DNA of 7,032 bases from Candidatus Manganitrophaceae bacterium (GTDB lineage: Bacteria; Nitrospirota; Nitrospiria; SBBL01; Manganitrophaceae): positions 1 to 7,032 of the forward strand of contig SCUR01000371.1 in NCBI GenBank assembly GCA_004297235.1. Direction: 5' to 3'. Positions 1 through 6,929 of this stretch are shown piece after piece. Position 1 is the first letter of the stretch; each line of letters starts with the position of its first letter. The notes below the pieces were generated by a model that was given only the letters and a program-made list of their open reading frames with translations, had not been told where the DNA came from and made no database searches. The translations under genes were made by a program, and so were the position numbers.

Positions 1-1
1 G

Positions 2-1276
2 CTCATTGCGCTCGGTTCCGAATCGCTGACCTCCCGGGCGCAGATTCGTCTCCACCTTCTGAAGGGGGTCGTTTTCGGAAAGCAGCAGCGTTTTGAAGAG
101 GCCCGCGCCGAGTTCCAAAAGGTGGTGCAGATCGATCCTCAGCTCAAGGTGGGGTATCTGAATTTGGCATTGGCCCATTTAAAATTGAAAGATCAATATG
201 CCGCGGCCGATGCCTTTAAGAAAGCGCTGGAGATCGATCCGAAGGATCGGGCGATCCGGGTCCGACTTGCCGGCATCTATGAGGATCTGGGGCGTCCCTA
301 TGACGCCCTCGACCTCTATCAGGGGATTCTGGAGGAGGGGGGGGAAGAGCCGTTCCTTCAAGAGGTCGAGGAGCGAATCAACCTTCTCTTCGGGACGATC
401 TCCTTCTCCTATCAGGTCACGTACGACAGCAACATCAATCTGACGCAAAACGCGTTTTCCGATCTGAAGTCGGACATCATCTCCCAGTACCAGCGCTTTT
501 TCCTCTTCGGGGAGGGATGGCGGAGCGGATTTCGTCTGACCCCGTCGATGACGATGTTTCATCGAAGCCAGGTCTCCATCTTGGGGACGCAGCTCGGTCT
601 TTTCGTCGATCGGAGGGGCGGGTATCAAAGCGGCGTCTCGCTCGGTTATAATCTGCGCGTCGGATTTTTCGAAGGATCGCTCTCCGATCGGTCGCAGGAG
701 CTCTCCGTCGACGGGTTCGGGCCGGCCGGCGTCTCATCGACCTTCACCGGCTCGCTCCGTCTGCGATATGCCGACTCGGTCGTCAACGATATCTATGACG
801 GCATTCAGCCGTCGGTTTCGGCCAGCCTTGCGACCGACGGCATTCTGGGGGGACGGGTCACCCTTTCCGGCGCGGTCTATGCCAATTTGAATACGAAGGA
901 GGTCGGGAATAGCCCGGATCAGAAAGGGGACGATTACGCCTATGTCGGCGCATCCCCCACCCTCTCGTTCGACCGCCCCTTGGTCCAAGGGGTTAATTTA
1001 AATCTGTCCTATGGCTATTCGCTTCAAAGTTACCTCCATCCCGATTCGGAGCTGAAAAAGAGGCGGGTCAATCAAGGCCATTCGATCAACGCGGGGGTCA
1101 CCGTCGGATTGGAGCGGGGGCTTCAGGTCTATCTGCGGGGGACTTGGCTGACCAACCGGTCGAACCTCAGCGGCATTGCCCCGGAGCTGGAGCAGGTCCT
1201 GACGTCGGAGAAGACCAACTCTCTGGGCGATTATACCAAGTGGCTCGGGACCTTCGGCATCCGGCTTCTCTTTTAG
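2..1276 (+). CDS. TPR / outer-membrane beta-barrel protein, SLAM-like (5' partial)
   Basis: The reading frame is open to the left edge, so the true start and signal peptide lie outside the window; 424 residues are visible. Residues 18-49, 50-82 and 83-117 read as three TPR units, two of them with the A..F/L......IDP pattern (QIDPQ, EIDPK), preceded by the end of another. From about residue 134 to 424 the sequence alternates polar and hydrophobic residues in roughly 14 strand-like stretches, begins with YDSNIN and ends in FGIRLLF. A terminal aromatic residue is the usual BAM signal of outer-membrane barrels. Periplasmic TPRs followed by a barrel of about 290 residues match the layout of SLAM (DUF560) lipoprotein translocators; TPR-barrel polysaccharide exporters (PgaA, BcsC, PelB type) are the alternative. 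Two lipoprotein genes follow at once, which favours a SLAM-like role. The TPR-barrel architecture is well supported; the specific function is inference. Confidence 0.85.
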   Translation, partial: LIALGSESLTSRAQIRLHLLKGVVFGKQQRFEEARAEFQKVVQIDPQLKVGYLNLALAHLKLKDQYAAADAFKKALEIDPKDRAIRVRLAGIYEDLGRPYDALDLYQGILEEGGEEPFLQEVEERINLLFGTISFSYQVTYDSNINLTQNAFSDLKSDIISQYQRFFLFGEGWRSGFRLTPSMTMFHRSQVSILGTQLGLFVDRRGGYQSGVSLGYNLRVGFFEGSLSDRSQELSVDGFGPAGVSSTFTGSLRLRYADSVVNDIYDGIQPSVSASLATDGILGGRVTLSGAVYANLNTKEVGNSPDQKGDDYAYVGASPTLSFDRPLVQGVNLNLSYGYSLQSYLHPDSELKKRRVNQGHSINAGVTVGLERGLQVYLRGTWLTNRSNLSGIAPELEQVLTSEKTNSLGDYTKWLGTFGIRLLF

Positions 1277-1277
1277 T

Positions 1278-1285
1278 GAGGAAGG
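1278..1285 (+). promoter_or_regulatory. Ribosome binding site for the 942-residue lipoprotein
   Basis: The purine-rich GAGGAAGG sits between the upstream stop (TAG at 1274-1276) and the ATG at 1288. Its AGGA core is 5 bases from the ATG. This site decides the start: the frame stays open upstream to a TTG at 1144, but that would overlap the barrel gene by about 130 bases and bury the lipoprotein signal peptide. Confidence 0.8.
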
Positions 1286-1287
1286 AA

Positions 1288-4116
1288 ATGAATTCAAACC
1301 GATCTTCAGGGCGGCACGGGCGTTTCCAGGGTTGGCGCATCGGACTGCTCCTGATGCTCCTCGCCGCCTGCAGCGGCGGAACCCAGGAGAACCATCATCC
1401 GCTCCTCGCCTCCAATTGGGGGGGGACCGCCGGGGGACCGATCGCGGGGCGGCTGGAGGTCCAGGTCTTCGACGACACCACCCGGTTTCCTTATCCGGGG
1501 CTTCTCGTCTCGCTCGGGGGATCGGGGAAGGTGACCGCCAGGACCAATAATCAGGGGATCGCCCTCTTTAACGGGGTGAGCGGTCCGCAGGACATCCATG
1601 TCTATGCCTGCGCGGGATGCGACGCCGAGGCGAGCAATCCGACGATTCCGCTCCTTTATCAAATCGCTTCCTTGTATCAGGTGAATGCGAGCCAGGTCTC
1701 CATCCCGATCATCCCGGGCGAGCCGGCGTTCTCGGAGGGGACCTTTCAGGGGAAGGTCTTCGACGTCGCGCGGGACGAAACGGCTTATCTCGCCGCCCTC
1801 GATGAGCTGGGGAGATTTAGAATTCAAGGTCCGCTCGGCTCCACCGTTTTCCAGTGGGTGAGCGCCGAGTCGGCGCCCGACGCGCCCGCCCCCACCGATT
1901 TGACCTTCGTTTATACGAGAGACCTGGACGAATGGGCGGCCCTCGATCCGGCCGCCGGAAACCAGGGATTCAACCAGGTCGCGCTGGTGGGAAAGGCGAT
2001 CAACGGGTCGAAACAGGCGCAAGCCGGCATCCGGGTGAGCGCCCGATACTTTCTGGGGATCGACGCCGGGCGCGCCTACTATTTCAACGAAGCGGGGCAG
2101 ATCGATCCCGCCCTCGATGCCACCACGGGAGACGGCCGGTTCCTTTTCCTTCGGCTCGCCCCGAATAATGATCTTTTCCTTTCGGCGGAGCAGCTCGGGG
2201 TCGGCGTCGGCGCCCGATACGTCCATATTGCGGCCGGGGGAACGACCCTTTTTACACTGCCGGTTCTCCCCATTGTCGAACGGAGCGTCGATCTCTCCGG
2301 CCGGGTGGTGGTCTACCGGCCCGATTTTCAGGAGGAGGAGCGCCGGGGACCGCTTTCGAGCCGGAACGTCGGGGTCGAAGAGGTGATCATCAATTTTTCC
2401 GGAGATCCGATCGAGCAAAGCCTTACGGCCGACAGCGGGCCGGAGATCGGCGGAAGCTATCGAACCCAAGGCCACCTTCTTCCGAACAGCCGGTATATCG
2501 CGGTGATCCTGGCCGGGCGAAATTTCCGGCAAACCTATCAAGAGCTGCGGTTCAATACCCGATCCAAGACGAATTACCCGTTGGCGGTGGTGACGTTGAA
2601 TCAATTGGTCGAAATGATTCGACAGGCGAAGGGGGACAATACCAGCGGCGTGGCGCCCGAGACGGCGGAGATCCTCGTCCGGATGGTCGAGCCGGATCAG
2701 AACGGGCGGATCGATCCGAACGGAGATCCGATCGTCGCGCCGGTCACGGGGGCCAAAATCTCCGTCGTGAACGAATCGGGCGTGGAGGTTTCAAACCGGG
2801 TCTATTTGAATGACGGGGGAACGGTCGATCTCTGTCCCACCGGCGTGACCTCCTGTACGCGGACCGAGACAAGCGTTTCGGGAGGATTTCTGGCGTTTGA
2901 TCTGGCGCCGGGGGTGTACACGGTGATTGCCGTCGACGCGAACGGGAAGACGATCGGCCGGCAGAGTCTTCCGGTCTATAAAAACGGCATTCATTTGGTG
3001 GAGCTGGTGAAAACGCCCGGAGAGATCCAACTCGGGACGGTCCATGATGTCGGCGGAAATGCGGTCCCCTCGATTGCGCTCTCGCTGGTCGGGGGGAGGC
3101 CCGACTGTCTCCAGTTGGAGGGCTGCGCCCTTTCGGCGGCCGGAGCGTACTCCGTTCGAATCGATCAGCGGACCGGCGGCGGCGATTATTCCATCCCGGT
3201 CTCCGGGTCCAAACGGTCGTTGGGGCTGTCGGCTTTCCGCGTCTCTCCCGACGGCTCCTTGAACAATCTTACGTTCCGCGCCGGCTTGGGGCCGCTGAGC
3301 GCGGGGGGGCGTCTCTCCAATGACATTTTCTTTGCCCCCTCTCCGACGTTGGTCGAGACGACCGGATCGATTACCCTTCCCCCCAACTTCGCCCCGTCCG
3401 ATCTGCGCGCGGTGCTGATCGGAGCGGTCGCTTCCCGCGGCGAGGCCTTCGTCGGAACCGATCCGGCGATCTTTCCGGGAAAGGCGACCCCAGGCTTCCG
3501 GGCCCTCTCCCTTCGGGCCGAAGGGGCGCTTTCCTATTTCGCCATGGCGATCGCTCGGAACAGCCAAGGGGAATCGAGCCAGGTCCACGTCCAGGGTCTT
3601 TCCGATATTCCGGCGCGCCAGGATATGACCCTGGCCGATCCGCCCCGTCTGCTGGCCCCGGCTCCCAATGAAGAGATCGTGGTCAAGGTGACGACCGAAA
3701 CCGAGGGGACCGATCCGACCCTGGTGGTTCTCGACGCCCCGTCGCCGCATCTGGTTTGGGCCCCGGCGGAGGGAGGGCCGGTCGATTTTTACCGGGTGGT
3801 CCTCGAAACGACCGATGCAAAGCCGATTTGGGAGGCGTGGGTTCCGGGGAATCAGACCGAAATCGCCTTTCCCGCCTATCCGGAGGGGGGGCCGAAAGGG
3901 CTGAACCCCTTTGACTTCCCCGAGGTTCCGGCGGCAGAATGGAAGCCGGTGACCGATAAAGACCCGATCGTCTGGAGAGTGGAGGCGATCCGGGCGGGGG
4001 GACTTTCGTTGAATGAATTTACCTTCCGCCAGCTCGCGCAGCAGCGTGTTTCGGTCGCGAGCGCCGAATCGCGTTTTGTTCCAAGGTGGATACACAATAA
4101 GGAGAATGCACCATGA
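1288..4116 (+). CDS. Large multidomain lipoprotein with beta-sandwich segments and three cysteine pairs
   Basis: This 942-residue protein starts with a basic n-region, a hydrophobic stretch (residues 18-27) and the lipobox LAAC, giving lipidated Cys28. Serine at +2 fits outer-membrane sorting. I do not recognise it as a named family. Residues about 50-115 look like a carboxypeptidase-regulatory or CnaB-type sandwich (R.EVQVFDD, then NNQGIALFNGV). Similar segments appear near 236-315, 332-438, 462-575 and 578-641, with recurring DG.F/GG.L turns and T.SVSGGFLAFDLAPG. Residues about 787-932 resemble a fibronectin III-like domain (HLVWAPAEGGPVDFYRVVLE, then IVWRVEAI). Besides Cys28 there are exactly six cysteines, in close pairs: 108/111, 516/523 and 607/613. 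No catalytic motif was seen; a structural or binding surface protein is likely. It lies 11 bases after the barrel gene and overlaps the next gene by 4 bases, so it is probably co-transcribed and translationally coupled. Confidence 0.88.
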   Translation: MNSNRSSGRHGRFQGWRIGLLLMLLAACSGGTQENHHPLLASNWGGTAGGPIAGRLEVQVFDDTTRFPYPGLLVSLGGSGKVTARTNNQGIALFNGVSGPQDIHVYACAGCDAEASNPTIPLLYQIASLYQVNASQVSIPIIPGEPAFSEGTFQGKVFDVARDETAYLAALDELGRFRIQGPLGSTVFQWVSAESAPDAPAPTDLTFVYTRDLDEWAALDPAAGNQGFNQVALVGKAINGSKQAQAGIRVSARYFLGIDAGRAYYFNEAGQIDPALDATTGDGRFLFLRLAPNNDLFLSAEQLGVGVGARYVHIAAGGTTLFTLPVLPIVERSVDLSGRVVVYRPDFQEEERRGPLSSRNVGVEEVIINFSGDPIEQSLTADSGPEIGGSYRTQGHLLPNSRYIAVILAGRNFRQTYQELRFNTRSKTNYPLAVVTLNQLVEMIRQAKGDNTSGVAPETAEILVRMVEPDQNGRIDPNGDPIVAPVTGAKISVVNESGVEVSNRVYLNDGGTVDLCPTGVTSCTRTETSVSGGFLAFDLAPGVYTVIAVDANGKTIGRQSLPVYKNGIHLVELVKTPGEIQLGTVHDVGGNAVPSIALSLVGGRPDCLQLEGCALSAAGAYSVRIDQRTGGGDYSIPVSGSKRSLGLSAFRVSPDGSLNNLTFRAGLGPLSAGGRLSNDIFFAPSPTLVETTGSITLPPNFAPSDLRAVLIGAVASRGEAFVGTDPAIFPGKATPGFRALSLRAEGALSYFAMAIARNSQGESSQVHVQGLSDIPARQDMTLADPPRLLAPAPNEEIVVKVTTETEGTDPTLVVLDAPSPHLVWAPAEGGPVDFYRVVLETTDAKPIWEAWVPGNQTEIAFPAYPEGGPKGLNPFDFPEVPAAEWKPVTDKDPIVWRVEAIRAGGLSLNEFTFRQLAQQRVSVASAESRFVPRWIHNKENAP
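4099..4104 (+). promoter_or_regulatory. Ribosome binding site for the kelch lipoprotein, inside the upstream gene
   Basis: AAGGAG lies 8 bases before the ATG at 4113, within the last codons of the 942-residue lipoprotein gene. With the ATGA stop/start overlap it supports both the chosen start and translational coupling. An ATG at 4106 is too close to this site and out of frame. Confidence 0.8.
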
Positions 4117-6614
4117 TCCGGTCTCTTAGGGGAGGAGGCGCCCGTCTTCTTCTCATCGTCGTGATGGGAGGGTTCTTCTTCGGCGGATGCGTGAACAAAG
4201 AGCCGAACAAGGAGTCCCTGTTCAAAGGGAACCGCCCTCCGACCGCCAAAGCCGGGCCCGACCAGACCGTTTCGAGCGGAGCGGTCGTCCTGTTGGATGG
4301 AAGCGGCAGCGGCGATCCGGACGGCGATGAGATCCGGTATGAGTGGAAAATCATCAGCGTCCCCCGGGGGAGCAATGCGCAGCTCGATACCCCCGCCTCA
4401 TCGACCACCCAATTCGTCGCCGATACCGACGGGGTCTACCGGATCGAGCTGCAGGTGGTGGAAAACGTCGATCGCAATCTTCCGGAAGGGGCGCCGATCG
4501 CCGACGCCGGTTTGACCAGCACGCCGGACGACGTGGTGATCATTGCCGGGTCGCCCGGTCCGTTCGACGATGCCGGGAACAAGCTGATTCTCGACGGATC
4601 GCATTTTGCCCTCTCCGCCACGGTGATGGACCTGAAGCAGGTCTCCGACATGACCGCCGAGGGGTGGTTCTGGGTAAACGAAGCGCCGCCGCAAGGGAAG
4701 GAGGCGCTGATCATGGGGAAGAAGGATTTCTTCGAGATGGTGATCACCTCCACCTCGGGGGTCCTGTTCCGATTCACCACGCTGAGCGGCGAAGTGACGG
4801 TCGGACCGCTCCCATTAACCCTTCAGACCTGGCATCACCTGGCGGCGGTGATCGATCAGAAAGACTCGCCGCCGAGTCGCGCCTATTTGGTGGTGGACGG
4901 GAGCGTGATAGCCGGGGTCGATTTCACGGGGGGGTTGAAGGAGAACGCCAACCGGTTCACGATCGGCGGGGGAGAAGGACGAGAATTTCTCATCGGGATG
5001 GCCGATGAGGTTCGGGTCACCCAGGACATCCGTTATCCCGAAGCGACATTTGATCCGCCGAAAGAGATCCTGATTCCCGATTCCCCCTTTGTGACGGGGG
5101 CCCGGTTTGCGGTCCACGGCCTCTGGCACTTCGACGAGTCTGCCGGCGCCGATCTCTTTTCGGACTTTTCGCTCCGGCAAAACGATCTCTTCCTCGTCGG
5201 CAATGTCGGTTTTCAGCCGTTCGGCCGGCTCCGTATCCAGCGGCGGTTCCATACGGTCACTTCGCTGGCGGATGGAAGCCTTTTGGTGGCGGGGGGGCTC
5301 GACGACGGCGCCCGGCCGGTGGCCGGCACGGAGCAGATTAAAACCGACGACCAGCTGGCGAGCCTGGCCCCGCTCAACGTCGTAAAGGTGACCGGCGAAG
5401 ATACGGGAGAAAGAGGAGATGGAACCAAAAAACAGTTCACATTCAACACCGAATTATTCCCCCTGATTAGCGATCCGGGACCGGATCCCTCGCCGGCCGT
5501 GACCGGCGATGACCGGCGCGTGGTGATCACCGCCGGCGCGCTGACCGCCACCGACAACGGCCTTGGCGGCTGGACCGGAGATGTCGCCGCGGGTACGATC
5601 GACTATCAGACCGGGGCGATCGATCTGACCTTTACGTCCGCTCCCCTCAACACGACACCGATTGTCGCGAATTACTACTACGACCGGCAGAGCGGGGTTT
5701 TCCAGCACACCGCGACGAAGCTGAACGACGGCCGGGTCTTGATCGCGGGGGGGGCCGATAAAGATGTGAAGCTCTACGACCGCGGCTTGGTTTTCGACCC
5801 GGCTACGCTCAACTCGGTCGTCGATACAAAAAATATGACCCCCCGGCGTTTCCACACGGCGGGGCTCCTTTCGGACGGGAGGGTGATGTTGATCGGAGGG
5901 GAGACCGAGTCGAACGGTACGGTGTCGACCCTGCGATCCACAGAGCTGTTTAATCCTGCCGACCTTTCATTTTCGCCCGGACCGCTTCTCTCCACGGCCC
6001 GGAAGCTCCACCGGATGATTGAGCTCAAGGAGTGCACCGGAAACAATGCCGACGAGCGGTTTTTGATCGTCGGCGGCTATGGCGATACCAACCGGCCGTT
6101 GAATACGGCCGAGATCTACTCCGGCGGCTCGCCCGGCGGGTTTTCCCAAACCGCCGGATCGATGTCGGTGGAGCGGGTCCGGCAGGCCGTGGTCTGTCTC
6201 CCGAATCTTCCCAATCTCCCGAGCGGGCGGGTTCTGATCACCGGCGGCATCGATGCGAACGGCCGCATCTTAGACAGCGCCGAGATCTATGATCCGGCGA
6301 CCGACCTCTTCACCTTGCTTCAGGGCGGAATGAACGTTCCGCGGGCCGAGCATACCGCCACCCTTCTTACGAACAATAAAATTCTGATCACCGGCGGGTT
6401 CGATCAGTCGGGCCAGGGGCTTGCCTCGGCTGAGATTTACGACGTCGAGCAGAACCTGTTTATCCCGCTCTCCACTTCGATGGGCCTGGCCCGATTCGGG
6501 CATGTCGCCCGGCCCTGGCCGGCGAGCGCGTTTGGGAAAGACGGTGTGCTTCTGATCGGCGGCGGCGATGCGAAGGGAGCGCCGACATCTCTCATCGAGA
6601 TCTTCTTTCCTTAG
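4113..6614 (+). CDS. PKD - LamG-like - kelch propeller lipoprotein
   Basis: This 833-residue protein has an RSLRGGGAR n-region, a hydrophobic core and the lipobox FGGC (lipidated Cys26; valine at +2 fits the outer membrane). Residues 41-117 form a PKD/REJ-like domain (AGPDQTV, LDGSGSGDPDGD, Y.W). Residues about 156-363 look like a concanavalin/LamG-type jelly roll (LILDGSHFAL, AEGWFWV, WHHLAAV, MADEVRV), closing with GLWHFDES and DLFLVGN. From 377 on there are seven kelch-type blades with the GG turn at 394-395, 546-547, 595-596, 654-655, 711-712, 761-762 and 816-817, often preceded by an H-T/A motif and followed by EIYDP. The last strand (LIEIFFP) could close the ring with the segment before blade 1. 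About 100 residues (422-524) are inserted after blade 1. Apart from Cys26 the only cysteines are 641 and 695, in neighbouring blades. No galactose-oxidase active site is evident; ligand binding or adhesion is inferred. It is the last gene of the operon. Confidence 0.9.
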   Translation: MIRSLRGGGARLLLIVVMGGFFFGGCVNKEPNKESLFKGNRPPTAKAGPDQTVSSGAVVLLDGSGSGDPDGDEIRYEWKIISVPRGSNAQLDTPASSTTQFVADTDGVYRIELQVVENVDRNLPEGAPIADAGLTSTPDDVVIIAGSPGPFDDAGNKLILDGSHFALSATVMDLKQVSDMTAEGWFWVNEAPPQGKEALIMGKKDFFEMVITSTSGVLFRFTTLSGEVTVGPLPLTLQTWHHLAAVIDQKDSPPSRAYLVVDGSVIAGVDFTGGLKENANRFTIGGGEGREFLIGMADEVRVTQDIRYPEATFDPPKEILIPDSPFVTGARFAVHGLWHFDESAGADLFSDFSLRQNDLFLVGNVGFQPFGRLRIQRRFHTVTSLADGSLLVAGGLDDGARPVAGTEQIKTDDQLASLAPLNVVKVTGEDTGERGDGTKKQFTFNTELFPLISDPGPDPSPAVTGDDRRVVITAGALTATDNGLGGWTGDVAAGTIDYQTGAIDLTFTSAPLNTTPIVANYYYDRQSGVFQHTATKLNDGRVLIAGGADKDVKLYDRGLVFDPATLNSVVDTKNMTPRRFHTAGLLSDGRVMLIGGETESNGTVSTLRSTELFNPADLSFSPGPLLSTARKLHRMIELKECTGNNADERFLIVGGYGDTNRPLNTAEIYSGGSPGGFSQTAGSMSVERVRQAVVCLPNLPNLPSGRVLITGGIDANGRILDSAEIYDPATDLFTLLQGGMNVPRAEHTATLLTNNKILITGGFDQSGQGLASAEIYDVEQNLFIPLSTSMGLARFGHVARPWPASAFGKDGVLLIGGGDAKGAPTSLIEIFFP

Positions 6615-6676
6615 AAGCGGGGTGAAGCAAAGAGGAATCGGTGAATTTAGGATGTCATCAATTTCCAATAACAGAA

Positions 6677-6692
6677 GAAGACGCCGGTCTTC
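6677..6692 (+). other. Short perfect hairpin downstream of the operon
   Basis: GAAGAC-GCCG-GTCTTC is a perfect 6-bp stem with a 4-base loop, 62 bases after the stop of the kelch lipoprotein gene. It could stall or protect the 3' end of the operon message. No T tract follows, so it is not called an intrinsic terminator. Confidence 0.4.
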
Positions 6693-6778
6693 CACGTGCA
6701 CAGGCCCTTTGCGTTTAATTCCTTCATCGAACGATTCTTCATTGTAGAACCGTCCGTGCCGGTAGTGTCCTCATTTGT

Positions 6779-6904
6779 GAGTTGCAGATAGTTGAAATGG
6801 GGCGTTGCCCCAAGCCCCACCGCGGGGGGTTGCGTGCCCAACCCCCCTTCGGCTTCCCCATGGCAGCGGGGGGACACCCCCCAGCACCCCCACGGTCGCA
6901 ACTC
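6779..6904. repeat. Candidate intergenic palindromic element with G/C-run hairpins
   Basis: Three perfect stem-loops lie in a row: GGGGC-GTT-GCCCC (6799-6811), GGGGGGTTG-CGTGCC-CAACCCCCC (6824-6847) and GGGGGG-ACA-CCCCCC (6868-6882). The block is bounded by GAGTTGC (6779-6785) and its exact reverse complement GCAACTC (6898-6904). This arrangement resembles REP or MITE-like intergenic elements. Whether other copies exist in the genome cannot be seen from one window, so calling it a repeat is inference. A cluster of transcription-blocking structures is the alternative. Confidence 0.45.
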
Positions 6905-6910
6905 GCTCAA

Positions 6911-6929
6911 CCACGAGAGTGCATCGTGG
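6911..6929. other. Short perfect hairpin
   Basis: CCACGA and TCGTGG form a perfect 6-bp stem around the 7-base loop GAGTGCA, just outside the inverted-repeat-bounded block. Its role is unknown. It may belong to the same element or be a chance palindrome. Confidence 0.3.

Noticed and set aside
1144..1287. Longer start (TTG at 1144) for the 942-residue lipoprotein
   Set aside because: It would overlap the barrel gene by about 130 bases and displace the lipobox signal peptide. The ATG at 1288 has a good ribosome binding site and begins a proper lipoprotein leader.
1609..1620. CxxC in the 942-residue lipoprotein as a haem c or thioredoxin-type site
   Set aside because: CAGC is followed by Asp rather than His, so no haem c motif, and the surroundings lack a thioredoxin fold pattern.
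1306..2604. Long minus-strand open frame (432 codons)
   Set aside because: It is antisense to the clear lipoprotein gene, rich in Arg, Gly, Pro and Asp, and has no domain pattern. It is a shadow of GC-rich codon use.
2791..4095. Long minus-strand open frame (434 codons)
   Set aside because: Same reasoning: antisense shadow with low-complexity Arg/Gly/Pro-rich composition and no recognisable motif.
5119..5202. Circular permutation of the LamG-like domain (GLWHFDES motif C-terminal to the jelly-roll core)
   Set aside because: A W/HFDE...D.S segment after the DEVRV strand is, to my knowledge, common in bacterial LamG-like proteins and can be a tail or the start of a second unit, so permutation need not be invoked.
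4113..6614. Galactose-oxidase-type enzyme activity for the kelch lipoprotein
   Set aside because: The propeller matches kelch spacing, but I could not find the copper-ligand Tyr/His set or the Cys-Tyr pair; only two propeller cysteines exist and neither sits in a recognisable active-site motif.
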